Source: Serratia symbiotica (GTDB lineage Bacteria; Pseudomonadota; Gammaproteobacteria; Enterobacterales; Enterobacteriaceae). From it: a stretch of 64,000 nucleotides of DNA. Shown piece by piece: positions 32,637-43,652 of the stretch; position 1 is the first letter of the stretch, and each line of letters starts with the position of its first letter. The notes under the pieces were generated by a model. The model was not told the origin of the DNA, ran no database searches, and saw only the letters and a list, made by a program, of their open reading frames with translations. A program made the position numbers and the translations under genes. The stretch spans positions 55,289 to 119,288 of the forward strand of contig JAAKDF010000002.1 in assembly GCA_011754105.1 (NCBI GenBank). The letters run 5' to 3'.

Positions 32637-33452
32637 ATGCATCCAATGCTGACTATCGCCGTGCGCGCTGCGCGTAAGGCGGGTAATTTGATTGCCAAAA
32701 ACTATGAAACCCTAGACTCCGCTGAAGCGAGTCAGAAAGGAACCCATGAATTTGTCACTAATGTCGATCGCGATGCAGAGCATCTGATCATCGAAGTAAT
32801 CCTCAAATCTTATCCGCAACATACTATTGTTACAGATGTTACTGAAGAACGTGGTGAACTGATCGGCGAAGATCAAGATGTACAATGGTTAATCAATCCA
32901 CTGGATGATACCTCAAACTTTATCAAACGCTTCCCACATTTCTCTGTCTCCATTGCAGTACGTATTAAAGGCCGTACTGAAGTGGCGGTAGTATATGATC
33001 CAATGCGCAATGAGTTGTTTACCTCTAGCCGTGGTCAAGGTGCGCAACTTAACGGTTACCGCCTGCGTGGTACCTATGCTAAAGATCTGGATGGCGCCAT
33101 TCTGGCGACCGGTTTTCCGTCCAAACATAAACAGCACGCCGCCCCATACATCAAGGTGATTGGCGCACTGTTCACCCAGTGCGCGGACTTCCGGCGCACT
33201 GGCTCTGCCGCGCTGGATCTGGCCTATGTCGCCGCTGGCCGCGTGGATGGCTTCTTCGAGATCGGTTTGAAACCTTGGGACTTCGCAGCAGGCGAACTGC
33301 TGGTTCGTGAATCTGGTGGCTTGGTCACCGACTTTATTGGTGGCCATAACCACTTTAGCTCCGGTAACGTGGTGGCGGGGGGCAACCCGCGTGTTGTGAA
33401 AGCGATACTTTCCGCCCTGCGTGAAGAAATGAGCGAAGCGCTGAAGCGCTAA
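32637..33452 (+). CDS. suhB: SuhB, inositol monophosphatase family, with altered active site
   Basis: In E. coli SuhB is an inositol monophosphatase whose important cellular role is in the Nus-factor complex on rRNA transcripts, a role separable from catalysis. 271 residues against 267, uninterrupted, starting MHPMLTIAVRAARKAGN. The metal-binding motif DPLDGTTNF is NPLDDTSNF here (residues 87-95), so the first metal Asp is Asn and the Gly is Asp. Three extra residues (DVT) sit just before the catalytic EE (TDVTEERGEL). The later GSAALDLAYVAAGRVDGFFE and PWDFAAGELLVRE are conserved. Phosphatase activity is probably reduced or lost while the fold and the transcription role may persist. Confidence 0.9.
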   Translation: MHPMLTIAVRAARKAGNLIAKNYETLDSAEASQKGTHEFVTNVDRDAEHLIIEVILKSYPQHTIVTDVTEERGELIGEDQDVQWLINPLDDTSNFIKRFPHFSVSIAVRIKGRTEVAVVYDPMRNELFTSSRGQGAQLNGYRLRGTYAKDLDGAILATGFPSKHKQHAAPYIKVIGALFTQCADFRRTGSAALDLAYVAAGRVDGFFEIGLKPWDFAAGELLVRESGGLVTDFIGGHNHFSSGNVVAGGNPRVVKAILSALREEMSEALKR

Positions 33453-33673
33453 CAGGAGTTCTTCTGGAAAACGTATGAGATCCTACGCTAAGCCTGTTTT
33501 TTTATAGACTACTATATCTACTGAGTGTAATAGATTGGATTTTGGTAACGTAGATATGGCAATGGCTAAAGCACTATCTTACACATTTACTTACTAAAGA
33601 TAGGAAAAAAATGGATAAATAATGTAATGCGTAACGAATATGAAGTTTATTGACTTCACTAAGGAAGCCTCTC

Positions 33674-34059
33674 ATGAACGAGACCAGCATAAAGCATCAG
33701 CAGGGACGTCCCCGTACCAGAAATGCCCTTTCACCCACAGAGTGGGGTGCGGTGGTATCGCAAAAACAAGAAGATCCGCCATGCAGAGAGCATGCCCAAA
33801 ACCTTCCAGGGAGAGGAGCGGAGCTGCTTGCATAGCTGGAAGCGGCAAACAATCGTATACGCTAGCTTGAGGTACAATTAGCGTTACTCGTGAAAGAAAG
33901 TGATGAATCAATTAAAAATTGGTCAGTACAGGATCGTAAAGGGAAAGCCTGCTGGCAGACGGTTAAAAATAGTCTGGTGCATGCAGAAGCGGAGAAGCTG
34001 CTGGATAAACTAGCAGCTTCAAAGAGTTTAGGTAATTACACGTACCGCATGAAGCGTTA
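33674..34059 (+). pseudogene. Unrecognised broken gene with an RGRPRTR-like N-terminus
   Basis: Reads MNETSIKHQQGRPRTRNALSP then TEWGAVVSQKQE. After a frame disturbance it continues as LEAANNRIR, a TAG, LEVQLALLVKESDESIKNWS, KACWQTVKNSLVHAEAEKLLDKLAASK and NYTYRMKRY. The pieces look like one protein: a basic AT-hook-like start, a predicted coiled-coil middle and a charged end. I do not recognise the family. A plasmid or phage origin is possible. It ends in the inverted end of the next IS copy. Confidence 0.45.
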
Positions 34060-35067
34060 TTGAATAAATCGAACATTTTGCCGGCACGAGGATTAAATGA
34101 CTCTCCTTCTGTCAAAATAGCGACATAGCGTGGCTAAGCAAAAGTTCAAGATCACCAACTGGAAGGATTCCAATAATGCCCTTATCACTCTGGGATCACT
34201 CACTTTCTGGGGAGATGAAACGGCAATTCACGTCTAGTACTGCGAGGCAAAACCTTCTCTTCGTGGTCGCCCACAACATTATTCTAATATGGCAATGACC
34301 AGCGTATTGATGCTGAAACGGATTTATCGGTCTGACACTTCGCGCTCTCCAGGGCTTCGTCGACTTCATTTTTACACTGATGAAAAAGCCGTTAAACAGC
34401 CCAGACTATACCTGCATCAGTAAGCGGGCGAAATCCATCAATGTCCTGTTTAAAACCACAACTCTGGGTGAAATTGCGTACCTCGTTATAAAATACGGTC
34501 AGTAAAAACGGCGGATCTTGCGAAAACTGCATTTGTCCGTATATACAGAAACACATGAGGTCATCTGTGATGACCTTTCCTTGAGCAATATCACCGATAC
34601 AAAAGCCTTCCCTAGTCTCATCCGCCAGACGTAACGTAAAATCAAAATCGCCTCGGCGGATAGGGCTTAAGATAGGCGAGTGAGTCATGATAAGTTAAGG
34701 CACAAGAAGATCTTGGGCGTTAATACCTCACAGAAGCGGACCCCGTTATTAGTCGGCAGACTATGCAGAGCAGACCGAAATCAAGCGGTGGTAAACCATC
34801 GTTTTACCGGAGACAACACACGGGGTAAAAGTATGACAAGCTACCCACCGAAGTTCGATAGCCGAAACAGCGATATATAGAGTACAACAGCTATTTGGTG
34901 GTCACCTGTCACTGGGATATTATGATGAGCAAGTTGTAGAGGCTATAGCCATGATCTGTGCATTAAAAAAGATGACGCTGGCCGGTATGCCATAAACTGT
35001 ATGTGTTGCCTGAAAGATGCCCATTCAGGAGACTCTTTATGCCAAATCTGATTTATTCAACAAAGCA
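34053..35067 (+). mobile_element. IS903-like element, degenerate full-length copy
   Basis: Ends AGCGTTATTGAATAAATC (34053-34070) and GATTTATTCAACAAAGCA (35050-35067), 1015 bp. Transposase traces run throughout: RALQGFVDFIF-like near 34350, CISKRAKSINVLFKT near 34420, and LAGMP near 34980. Frames are broken many times. Confidence 0.88.
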
Positions 35068-35237
35068 GCACAGGCATCAAAATACTCACTCGCAAAACCC
35101 TTTGCTTCTCTAGTCTTGCTGAACTGCATAAAAAGTCATGGGGCCTTTATTGAAAATACATGTTCCTCTCATTAGAGAAATCATCAAAAAAATGTACTTC
35201 ATCAAGTTCTCTTTAGGTTACTTTTATTTTAGCAAAC

Positions 35238-35269
35238 GGCTTTGTTGAATAAATCGGATTTGGAATAAA
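35238..35269 (-). mobile_element. IS903-like end fragment
   Basis: Perfect terminal repeat GGCTTTGTTGAATAAATC followed by about 14 bases of the element's right end (GGATTTGGAATAAA), then unrelated sequence. The rest of this copy has been deleted. Confidence 0.75.
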
Positions 35270-35465
35270 ACGCCACAACTCATTGATCTACATCGCCTTC
35301 TGGCGGCAGTTGAAACCTGGCTAAGACTACTTCGGCAACAATTAGCATCCCTCCCAGGATCGCTGTCGCCAATAATCAATACGTGCTGAATCGCCCGCTG
35401 ATGAGGAATAACACGACGGCACGCACAGTACACGTCAGCTATGTCCACCACCAAACCCCTACTTC
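35270..35465. other. Unrecognised relic-like region
   Basis: A minus-strand frame over 35224-35454 contains PHQRAIQHVLIIGDSDPG but runs into the IS end. It may be the end of a gene that followed yafJ. I cannot name it. Confidence 0.25.
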
Positions 35466-35790
35466 TTAATCCAGAACTAGCCTTTCACCAAAGTGAAATA
35501 AAGCAAACTCACCTGGCGCTATCTTCTTCCAGGTTTCGTTAGTGATCAGCGGCTGAATAGCTATCACTGTACCCACATCATCAGGTGTGGTCTGCTGCTG
35601 AAAATCAATCTCAACATCTTGATCAAGCAGTGTGGCCTTACCAAAAGGTGCGCGTCGCGTAATCTAGCACAGAAGGTAATGCCCCACCATTTTTATGTGG
35701 ACCAGTTCGGCCACCACGCTAGAGCAATCAGGGAAAGCTAAAGCAGATATCGGTTGGGACATTTGTACTCATCCCAAGCAATTCACAGAT
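35466..35790 (-). pseudogene. yafJ: YafJ-type class II glutamine amidotransferase relic
   Basis: The N-terminal piece CELLGMSTNVPTDICFSF, with the nucleophile-position Cys, follows ATC where the family has ATG. After about 35 residues it jumps to the C-terminal piece ITRRAPFGKATLLDQDVEI...FQQQTTPDDV, TVIAIQPLITNETWKKI and APGEFALFHFGERL. About 150 codons have been deleted from the usual 255. Sits beside gmhA, as in E. coli, but on the opposite relative strand. Confidence 0.85.
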
Positions 35791-35824
35791 CGCCAGCACT
35801 CTTTAATCACACTGATACTACCTA

Positions 35825-35860
35825 GTATGGGGGCAACATGCTGCCCCCATACCGTTTTTT
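35825..35860. terminator. Hairpin between gmhA and yafJ relic
   Basis: Perfect 11 bp stem GTATGGGGGCA/TGCCCCCATAC with a 6-base loop. A T run follows on the plus strand (CGTTTTTTC). On the minus strand, the direction of gmhA, it is preceded by A's and not followed by T's, so it is a weaker terminator in that direction. Confidence 0.55.
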
Positions 35861-35874
35861 CTTTGCATTGGAAA

Positions 35875-36456
35875 TTATGCCTTGATCATCTCTTTTTCAA
35901 TCAATTGAATCAAGATGTGGATCGCTTTGATATGGATCTCCTGAATGCGATCAGCATAGCCGGAGTGTGGCACGCGGATTTCCACATCGGCGGAACCAGC
36001 CATTTTGCCGCCGTCTTTACCAGTCAGGGTAATTACTTTCATCCTCTTGGCGCGCGACGCTTCGATGGCTTTGATGATGTTGCTGGAGTTACCAGAAGTA
36101 GAAATACCTAGCAACACGTCGCCTTTACGACCCACCGCTTCCACATAGCGTGAAAACACATAGTCGTAGCCAAAATCGTTACTGACGCAGGACAGGTGAC
36201 TGACATCGGAGACCGCAATAGCCGGATAGCCGGGGCGGTTTTCGCGATAGCAGCCGGTCAGTTCTTCGGCGAAGTGCATAGCGTCACAATGGGAGCCACC
36301 ATTGCCGCAGGAGATCACTTTGCCGCCAGCTTTGAATGCTTCCGCCAGCAGCACTGCCGCATATTGAATGGCGTCGATATTGGCATCGTCATTGATAAAT
36401 TTCGCCAAAGTATCGCCAGCTTTGTTCAGTTCACTGCGAATAAGATTGTGGTACAT
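35875..36456 (-). CDS. gmhA: Sedoheptulose-7-phosphate isomerase
   Basis: First step of ADP-heptose synthesis for the LPS inner core, making D-glycero-D-manno-heptose 7-phosphate. 193 residues against 192 in E. coli. The SIS domain has [18 protein letters not shown] (phosphate and zinc site), ISTSGNSSN and the C-terminal [18 protein letters not shown] helix. Intact. Its persistence suggests heptose-containing LPS is still made although ECA is lost. Confidence 0.96.
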   Translation of the reverse strand: MYHNLIRSELNKAGDTLAKFINDDANIDAIQYAAVLLAEAFKAGGKVISCGNGGSHCDAMHFAEELTGCYRENRPGYPAIAVSDVSHLSCVSNDFGYDYVFSRYVEAVGRKGDVLLGISTSGNSSNIIKAIEASRAKRMKVITLTGKDGGKMAGSADVEIRVPHSGYADRIQEIHIKAIHILIQLIEKEMIKA

Positions 36457-36589
36457 GAAGAGAACCTCTTGTTATCGTCAATCTTCCGACTTATAGTGTA
36501 TCGAATCGCGGAAAAACCGAGAAGCACTGTCAGGCAAACAGCCTAAATTTGAGATTCATGATAGTTACTTTAGTGCAAAATACATTATT

Positions 36590-37324
36590 GACGTTTTTGA
36601 ATAAATCGAACATTTGTCCGGCACGAGAATCATATCACTCTCCTTCTATCAAAATAGCGAAATTCCATAGCCAAGCAAAAGTTCAAGATCACCAACTAAA
36701 AGGCTTATAACAACACCCTTATCACTTGGGGTTCACTCACTTTCTAGGTGGATGAAACGGCACTTTACCCCTGGTACTGCGAGGCAAAAACTTCTCTGCT
36801 TAGTCGCCTACAACATTATTACAATATAGCATGGCAATGACCCGCTTCTTGATGCTGAAACGGCCTTGTCGGCCTAACACTTCGTGCCCTCCAGGGCTTT
36901 GTCGACTCCATTTTTACACTGATGAAAGTGCCGTTAAAATGCACGGACTACACCTGCATCAGTAAGCTGGTGTAGTCTATCAATGTCCCGTTTAAAATCC
37001 CAACGCCGGGTGAAATTGCGCACCTAGCTATAAAATACGGTCAGTAAAAACGGCGGCTCTGGCGAAAAATTGCATTTAGCCGTAGATACAGAAACAGATT
37101 AGGTCATCTGTACTTACCTTTCCTTGAGCAATGTCACCAATACGAAAGCTTTCCCAGGTCTCATCCGCTCGACGTACCTTAAAATCAAAATCGCCTCGGC
37201 GGATGGGGCTTACGATAGGCGAGTGAGTCATGATAAGTTAAGGCGCAAGAAGATCATGGCGTTAATACCGCCCAGAAGCCGGAGCCCGTTATTGGTCGGC
37301 AGACTATGCAGACCGAAATCAAGC
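36590..37324 (+). mobile_element. IS903-like element, 3' truncated
   Basis: Left end GACGTTTTTGAATAAATC (36590-36607). The sequence parallels the other copies up to GCAGACCGAAATCAAGC near 37324 and then changes abruptly to GC-rich non-IS sequence. Traces include ALIPPRSRSPLLVGRLC near 37260. The right end, about 270 bp, is missing. It sits just upstream of the rseC relic, whose own N-terminus is gone. Confidence 0.85.
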
Positions 37325-37439
37325 CGCTGCTGGACTGCGCGATCGACGCTGAACAAGTGGTACCACGTCGCTGGGCTTGCACGCCGTTAAGCTGTGCCTG
37401 ACGCGCCAATATACTGGTTATAAAGACTGCAGATTGAGT

Positions 37440-37853
37440 TTTTCATATGCTCTTTTCTCGCTTAATGCGCGTTCCGATTTAGATATTCCTGCGTTGAATG
37501 AGTTAGTGCCTGAAACTGAACACCCATTGCAGGTGCGCATTGATCAGCCGATTGAGCCTGGGCAACGTATCGAGGTAGGTATTGCAGAAGGCAGCTTGCT
37601 GCGTTCTGCAATACTGGTTTACATGATGCCTTTACTGGGAATGATGCTCGGCGGTAGCCTACTGCAATACTGGCTGGGTACTGATGCCTTTGCGGCACTC
37701 GGCTCATTGCTGGGTGGTAGCGCGGCTTTTATGATGGTACGCAGCTTGGCCCACCGCTTGGGTAAACAGGCTGACTACTAACCGATCGTTTTGCAGATAG
37801 GCATACCGACCGGTGCCATGTACGTGCAGGCGGAAAACTCTCCACTAATTTAA
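37440..37853 (+). pseudogene. rseC: RseC relic
   Basis: RseC is a small inner-membrane protein of the rpoE operon. The central part is well kept: LNELVPETEHPLQVRIDQP, GQRIEVGIAEGSLLRSAIL and VYMMPLLGMMLGG, with two membrane segments. The N-terminal Cys-rich domain is missing. A TAA after KQADY interrupts a tail that continues in frame as PIVLQIGIP to a TAA at 37851. The open part begins upstream in unrelated sequence. rpoE, rseA and rseB are not visible upstream. Followed by lepA as in relatives. Confidence 0.85.
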
Positions 37854-38385
37854 CGCTGCTGCCGCATCATTGCAGGATTTTTAGTTGCCCAGCTGTAGAA
37901 TGTTAGAGGGCAACATATTATATAAAGCGTATTCAATGCAAGCGGGTCGCGTTGCTAGATTTGCCAGTTGGATGAGTGATTAGTTGTACACCTAGTCTGC
38001 TCCGCGCAGGTGAGTAATGTCGTTACATCGAACCGTTCGCTAGACCCATCAGCCATTGCAAAAGGGATAAAACGCGTTGGTTATGGTCATCGAATACCCG
38101 CACAGCATGTTCATACAGACGATAGCCTGCAATGAATTTTCAACCCATTTATTGTGGCGTGCAGCGGTTTGCGGCTTGGCAAACATCTTCTTTCATCACC
38201 TTAAATACCCTGTAATAGCAAAGTGCGCATAATAGAATGCCTTCATTGCACCGATCGCTAGTTTTTCAGTGTTGTGGCATGTAGAATGCGGCAATTCAGG
38301 AGGAAGACGACCAAGCCCACTTTAGGTTAATACGGTTTTTCATAGATGAGTAATTCAGAAATACAAAGGCAAAAAATTTTATAAA
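37854..38385. other. rseC-lepA gap
   Basis: About 530 bases with no recognised gene; in relatives the gap is nearer 200. It probably holds decayed sequence plus the lepA promoter. No clear motif. Confidence 0.4.
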
Positions 38386-40185
38386 ATGAAACACATAAGA
38401 AACTTTTCTATCATTGCCCATATCGACCATGGTAAGTCGACGCTATCTGACCGTATTATCGAAATTTGTGGCGGTTTGACTGAACGTGAGATGGCCGCGC
38501 AGGTGCTTGATTCGATGGATCTGGAGCGCGAGCGAGGTATTACCATCAAAGCGCAAAGTGTAACGTTAAATTACAAGGTACCAGACGGCCAAATTTACCA
38601 GCTAAATTTTATCGATACCCCAGGCCACGTCGACTTCTCATATGAAGTTTCCCGTTCGCTGGCGGCCTGCGAAGGCGCATTGCTTGTGGTGGATGCAGGG
38701 CAGGGCGTAGAAGCCCAAACGCTGGCCAACTGTTACACTGCGTTAGAGATGTATCTGGAAGTGGTGCCGGTATTGAACAAGATTGACCTACCGGTTGCCG
38801 ATCCCGATCGCGTTGCGCAAGAAATTGAAGACATCGTCGGTATCGACGCCACCGATGCAGTGCGTTGCTCAGCCAAAACTGGGGTAGGTGTTCCTGAAGT
38901 GCTAGAGCGTATAGTACGTGATATCCCACCGCCAGCAGGCGATCCACAAGCATCTTTGCAGGCACTGATTATTGACTCCTGGTTTGATCACTACCTGGGC
39001 GTAGTCTCTTTGGTGCGTATTAAGAATGGTACGTTACGCAAGGGCGACAAGATCAAGGTGATGAGCACCGGTCAAACCTATAATACCGAGCGCCTAGGTA
39101 TCTTCACACCGAAATCTGTCGATCGCGATATGCTGAACTGCGGCGAAGTAGGTTGGTTGGTTTGCGCGATTAAAGACATCCTCGGTGCCCCGGTGGGCGA
39201 TACCTTGACGTTGGCGCGGCAGCCTGCGGGCAATACTTTGCCAGGCTTTAAAAAAGTGAATCCACAGGTTTATGCCGGTTTTTTCTCTACCAGCTCCGAC
39301 GACTTCGAAGCTTTCCGCGATGCGCTTGGTAAGTTAAGCCTTAATGATGCCTCATTATTCTATGAACCGGAGAGTTCGAGCGCACTGGGATTCGGCTTCC
39401 GCTGTGGCTTCCTTGGCCTATTGCACATGGAAATTATTCATGAGCGTTTGGAGCGTGAATACAATCTAGAACTAATCACTACGGCACCGACGGTAGTGTA
39501 CCAAGTGGAAACCTCTGGCAAAGAGACCATCTACGTTGACAGCCCGTCCAAGTTATCGCAGCTGAATAACATTCAGGAACTGCGTGAGCCGATAGCTGAG
39601 TGTCACATGCTGATGCCACAGGCATTTTTGGGCAACGTCATCACCTTATGTATCAAAAAACGCGGCGTGCAGACTAACATGGTTTATCACGGTAATCAGG
39701 TGGCGTTGACCTACGAGATACCTATGGCGGAAGTAGTGCTCAATTTCTTCGACAGTCTGAAGTCTACTTCACGCGGCTATGCATCGCTAGATTACAATTT
39801 TAAACGCTTTCAGGCTTCTGACATGGTGCGCGTCGATGTGCTGATCAACAATGAGCTCGTGGATGCATTGGCGCTGATCACTCACCGTGATAACGCTCAG
39901 TACCGTGGCCGAGAATTGGTGGAGAAGATGAAAGAGCTAATCCCACGTCAGCAGTTCAATATTGCGATCCAGGCGGCGATCGGTACACATATCATTGCAC
40001 GTTCTACCGTGAAGCAACTGCGTAAAAACGTGCTAGCTAAATGCTATGGCGGTGACGTGAGCCGTAAGAAGAAACTGCTACAGAAACAAAAAGACGGTAA
40101 GAAACGCATGAAGCAGGTGGGCAATGTCGAACTGCCACAAGAGGCTTTCCTGGCCATTTTGCATGTCGGTAAAGATAGCAAGTAA
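38386..40185 (+). CDS. lepA: Elongation factor 4 (LepA)
   Basis: Translational GTPase with roles in ribosome back-translocation, initiation or 30S maturation. 599 residues, the E. coli length. G1 [10 protein letters not shown]2 RGITIKA, G3 [12 protein letters not shown]4 NKIDLP, and the LepA-specific C-terminal domain ending [18 protein letters not shown]. Uninterrupted. First gene of lepA-lepB, 32 bases before lepB. Confidence 0.97.
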   Translation: MKHIRNFSIIAHIDHGKSTLSDRIIEICGGLTEREMAAQVLDSMDLERERGITIKAQSVTLNYKVPDGQIYQLNFIDTPGHVDFSYEVSRSLAACEGALLVVDAGQGVEAQTLANCYTALEMYLEVVPVLNKIDLPVADPDRVAQEIEDIVGIDATDAVRCSAKTGVGVPEVLERIVRDIPPPAGDPQASLQALIIDSWFDHYLGVVSLVRIKNGTLRKGDKIKVMSTGQTYNTERLGIFTPKSVDRDMLNCGEVGWLVCAIKDILGAPVGDTLTLARQPAGNTLPGFKKVNPQVYAGFFSTSSDDFEAFRDALGKLSLNDASLFYEPESSSALGFGFRCGFLGLLHMEIIHERLEREYNLELITTAPTVVYQVETSGKETIYVDSPSKLSQLNNIQELREPIAECHMLMPQAFLGNVITLCIKKRGVQTNMVYHGNQVALTYEIPMAEVVLNFFDSLKSTSRGYASLDYNFKRFQASDMVRVDVLINNELVDALALITHRDNAQYRGRELVEKMKELIPRQQFNIAIQAAIGTHIIARSTVKQLRKNVLAKCYGGDVSRKKKLLQKQKDGKKRMKQVGNVELPQEAFLAILHVGKDSK

Positions 40186-40217
40186 GAGCGATAAGCACAC
40201 GTAACGAGGTAATTTGC

Positions 40218-41180
40218 ATGGCGATTATGTTTTCCATAATCCTGGCATTAGCAACGCTAATAACCGGGATTATCTGGTGCTTTAAGCGCTTCAAATGGGC
40301 ACCTTCCCGCCGGGGAAAAACTGCTGCTGGCAATGTAGACGATAATGAGTTAGCCAACGTGGCTAACCCGCCACCGGGTTGGATGGAAAACGGCGCATCG
40401 GTTTTCCCGGTATTGTTGTTGGTCTTTGTGGTGAGATCGTTTATCTACGAACCCTTCCAGATCCCATCTGGTTCAATGATGCCGACGCTGCTAATCGGCG
40501 ATTTTATTCTGGTGGAGAAATATGCCTATGGCATCAAGGATCCTATTACTCAAACCACGCTGATTAAAACCGGCCATCCGCAACGCGGTGATATTGCAGT
40601 ATTTAAATATCCGCTGAATCCGAAACTAGATTATATCAAGCGTGTTATCGGCTTGCCGGGTGACCGCATCACATATGATCCGATGAATAAGCGTATGGCC
40701 GTACAGCCGTCCTGCGACGGTGATCAGTCTTGTGATCAAAGGTTTGCAGTCACTTACAACAATATGCAGCCAAGTGATTTTGTGCAACTGTTTAGCCGTA
40801 GCGGCGTTAGCGTATCTAGCAACAGTTTTTATCAGATCCCGCTGAGTGATAATGTGCCGCAGAACGGCATCCGTCTGCGCGGGGGCCAGGAAACGCTGGG
40901 CAACGTGACTCACTCTATTTTAAGTGTACCAGGTACACGGGATCAGGTGATGGCTTACTACCAACAGCCTGGTAAACCGCTAGCAGAATGGGTGGTGTCG
41001 GCTGGCCATTATTTCATGATGGGCGATAACCGTGACAACAGTGCTGACAGCCGTTTTTGGGGTTTTGTACCGGAGAAAAATTTGGTAGGCAAAGCCACAG
41101 CTATCTGGATGAGTTTTGAAAAGCAGGAAGGTGAATGGCCTACCGGTGTAAGATTAAGTCGGATTAGTGCAATTCATTAA
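40218..41180 (+). CDS. lepB: Signal peptidase I
   Basis: Inner-membrane serine/lysine protease that removes signal peptides from exported proteins. 320 residues against 324. Two N-terminal membrane segments (about 1-22 and 58-77), catalytic Ser in QIPSGSMMPTL, catalytic Lys in DYIKRVIGLPGD, and box E GDNRDNSADSRFWGFV. Intact, coupled with lepA. Confidence 0.97.
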   Translation: MAIMFSIILALATLITGIIWCFKRFKWAPSRRGKTAAGNVDDNELANVANPPPGWMENGASVFPVLLLVFVVRSFIYEPFQIPSGSMMPTLLIGDFILVEKYAYGIKDPITQTTLIKTGHPQRGDIAVFKYPLNPKLDYIKRVIGLPGDRITYDPMNKRMAVQPSCDGDQSCDQRFAVTYNNMQPSDFVQLFSRSGVSVSSNSFYQIPLSDNVPQNGIRLRGGQETLGNVTHSILSVPGTRDQVMAYYQQPGKPLAEWVVSAGHYFMMGDNRDNSADSRFWGFVPEKNLVGKATAIWMSFEKQEGEWPTGVRLSRISAIH

Positions 41181-41390
41181 TTGCCGATTGATCTCCTCTA
41201 CCATAGACATGTTTACGGCGATGTAAACACAGCATTATGCTCCTACGGGATAGAATATATTGTCGAGCAAAAAAGTGGGTTCCTTCTCGGGAGTCACTAT
41301 AAACGAAAGGACTTTAGATTGGCTTTTGGCAAAGCAAGCGTGTTCTCTATGCTGCAAGTTTCTGACCCATTCTTGATCTATTGGTAACGC

Positions 41391-42071
41391 ATGAACCCCA
41401 TTGTAATAAAGAGGCTCCAGCGAAAGCTAGGCTACACTTTTCAACAGCAAGAGCTATTACTGCTCGCTTTGACGCATCGCAGCGCCAGTAGTAAGCACAA
41501 TGAACGCCTTGAGTTTCTGGGTGACTCCATTCTTAGCTTTGTTATCGCTAACGCGCTCTATCAGCGTTTTTCTCATATAGACGAGGGCGATATGAGCCGC
41601 ATGCGGGCCACATTGGTGCGTGGGCACACGCTGGCGGAGATGGCCCGCGAGTTTAATTTGGGCGAATGCCTCCGCCTTGGGCCGGGCGAATTGAAAAGTG
41701 GTGGCTCCCGCCGCGAGTCAATCCTGGCAGATACGGTAGAGGCATTGATTGGCGGCGTGTTCCTGGATAGTGATATGCATTGCATAGAACGCCTGATCTT
41801 GGACTGGTATCGCAGCAGATTGAACGAAATTAGCCCTGGTGATAAGCAGAAAGATCCGAAAACTCGCCTACAGGAGCTTTTACAGGGGCGCCATATGCCG
41901 TTGCCTTCTTATCTGGTGGTAAAAGTTCGCGGTGAGGCGCACGATCAGGAGTTTACCATCCACTGTAAGGTGAGTAGCTTGAACGAGCCTGTAATGGGCA
42001 TCGGTTCAAGTCGCCGTAAAGCTGAGCAGGCGGCAGCGGAACAAACGTTGAAAAAGCTGGAGCTTGAATGA
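41391..42071 (+). CDS. rnc: Ribonuclease III
   Basis: Double-strand RNase that processes rRNA and many mRNAs. 226 residues, the E. coli length. Signature [12 protein letters not shown] near residues 38-49, second metal Glu in [11 protein letters not shown], and a C-terminal dsRNA-binding domain ending [13 protein letters not shown]. Its stop overlaps the era start by 4 bases (ATGA), as in E. coli. The 210-base gap after lepB holds its leader; in E. coli rnc autoregulates by cleaving such a leader. Confidence 0.97.
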   Translation: MNPIVIKRLQRKLGYTFQQQELLLLALTHRSASSKHNERLEFLGDSILSFVIANALYQRFSHIDEGDMSRMRATLVRGHTLAEMAREFNLGECLRLGPGELKSGGSRRESILADTVEALIGGVFLDSDMHCIERLILDWYRSRLNEISPGDKQKDPKTRLQELLQGRHMPLPSYLVVKVRGEAHDQEFTIHCKVSSLNEPVMGIGSSRRKAEQAAAEQTLKKLELE

Positions 42072-42976
42072 GCGAAGAAAAACAATACTGTGGTTTCATT
42101 GCGATAGTCGGCCGTCCCAACGTCGGCAAATCCACATTGATAAATCAGCTACTAGGTCAAAAAGTTTCCATCACCTCGCGTAAACCACAGACTACACGTC
42201 ACTGCATTATTGGTATTGATACTGAAAGCGTTTATCAGGCTATCTATGTCGATACCCCCGGTTTACACATTGAAGGAAAGCGCGCTATCAACCGTTTGAT
42301 GAACCGAGCCGCCAGCAGTTCGATCTGTAATGTTAAACTGGTAATATTTGTAGTAGAAGGGACTAACTGGACTGCCGACGACAAAATGGTGCTCAACAAA
42401 CTGAACAGCCTGAAATGTCCGGTATTGATGGCGATCAACAAAGTTGATAACGTTACTGAAAAATCCAAGCTGCTACCGCATATCGCGTTTCTTAGCCAGC
42501 AGATGAACTTTCTTGATGTGGTGCCGATTTCTGCTGAAAAGGGGATAAACATAGACACTATCGCCGGTATCGTGCGCAAACTATTACCTGAAGCGGAACA
42601 CCATTTCTCGGACGATTTCATTACCGATCGCTCCCAGCGCTTTATGGCATCGGAAATCATCCGTGAGAAGCTAATGCGTTTTTTAGGCGAAGAGCTACCA
42701 TACTCGGTAACGGTTGAGATCGAACAGTTTGTGCCGAACGAGCGCGGCGGTTTCAAAGTACACGGCCTGATACTTGTTGAACGCGAAGGACAGAAGAAAA
42801 TAGTCATCGGCAAGAAGGGGGCGAAAATCAAAATCATTGGCATTAAAGCTCGCCAAGATATGGAAAATATGTTTGACTTTAAAGTGCATCTGAAACTATG
42901 GGTGAAAGTAAAATCCGGCTGGGCAGACGACGAGCGTGCGCTGCGTAGTCTGGGCTATCTTGACGATCTGAAGTAA
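42068..42976 (+). CDS. era: GTPase Era
   Basis: Binds the 3' end of 16S rRNA and couples 30S maturation to growth. 302 residues against 301. G1 [10 protein letters not shown]3 DTPGLH, G4 NKVD, then a KH domain with [13 protein letters not shown]. The C-terminal end is GYLDDLK. Intact and translationally coupled to rnc. recO, the next operon member, is a relic. Confidence 0.97.
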   Translation: MSEEKQYCGFIAIVGRPNVGKSTLINQLLGQKVSITSRKPQTTRHCIIGIDTESVYQAIYVDTPGLHIEGKRAINRLMNRAASSSICNVKLVIFVVEGTNWTADDKMVLNKLNSLKCPVLMAINKVDNVTEKSKLLPHIAFLSQQMNFLDVVPISAEKGINIDTIAGIVRKLLPEAEHHFSDDFITDRSQRFMASEIIREKLMRFLGEELPYSVTVEIEQFVPNERGGFKVHGLILVEREGQKKIVIGKKGAKIKIIGIKARQDMENMFDFKVHLKLWVKVKSGWADDERALRSLGYLDDLK

Positions 42977-42984
42977 CTCAGCCT

Positions 42985-43548
42985 ATATATGGGTGGGAGC
43001 GTGCTTTGTCCTGCATGAGTGCCCGTACAGTAAAACCAGCTTGTTGGTCGATCCTGTTTACCGAAGGTCATGGGCTGGTGCATCTGCTGGCTAAAGGCGC
43101 ACGCAGCAACCGTTCCAATTTAAAGGGCTGTAGGCAGGCCCTTTACCCACCCCAGCACACTAACCGGTTGGGGCGCAGTGAAGAAAAATCGCTGCGTAAC
43201 GCCGAAGCGGTTTCCCTTGTCTAACCAATCAGCGACATGATGCTATACAGCAGTCTTTATGTGAACAAACTGCTGTCACGGGTACTGGAACAAGAAACCA
43301 ATTATGCCGTGCTGTTCTTCGATTATCTGAAGTGTTTGCAGCCATTTGCGGCGGAAGAGCATTTGCCGTAGTATGCGCTGCGCCAGTTTGAACTGGCTTT
43401 GCTCGATCACCTGGGACGTGAAGTAAAGGGTTTTATCGCTAGTCTGGTAGTAGAGCACTACAGCTTTACCGGCCGTAAATTGCGGTCGCTAGCGCGGAAC
43501 CGCCAATTCCACGATATGGCTACGCTGCGTACTGCTAAGCATTTGTGA
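42985..43548 (+). pseudogene. recO: RecO relic
   Basis: RecO loads RecA on SSB-coated gaps with RecR. Pieces in order: GWERA, FVLHECPYSKTSLLVD (one frame away), LFTEGHGLVHLLAKGARSNRSNLKG, EAVSLV then [27 protein letters not shown], a [17 protein letters not shown], and [17 protein letters not shown]. There are at least one frameshift and two stops. The Cys-containing middle is deleted and the C-terminus is cut after LRTAKHL. Not functional. Confidence 0.9.
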
Positions 43549-43652
43549 AAACAGCCGGATAGTACGCCTGACGATGTCTGATATTTTCTCCTTTTGCCGC
43601 TTTGCGTCCGCGTGTAAACTGCCAATACTGAAAATTATCTTTAGAGGTTGTC

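Noticed and set aside
35825..35860. Terminator of a plus-strand transcript at gmhA/yafJ
   Set aside because: The T run is on the plus strand but both neighbouring genes are on the minus strand; kept only as a hairpin of uncertain direction.
37325..37439. GC-rich segment LLDCAIDAEQVVPRRWAC upstream of rseC as part of rseB
   Set aside because: It does not resemble RseA, RseB or the RseC N-terminus; origin unknown, so not annotated as a gene.
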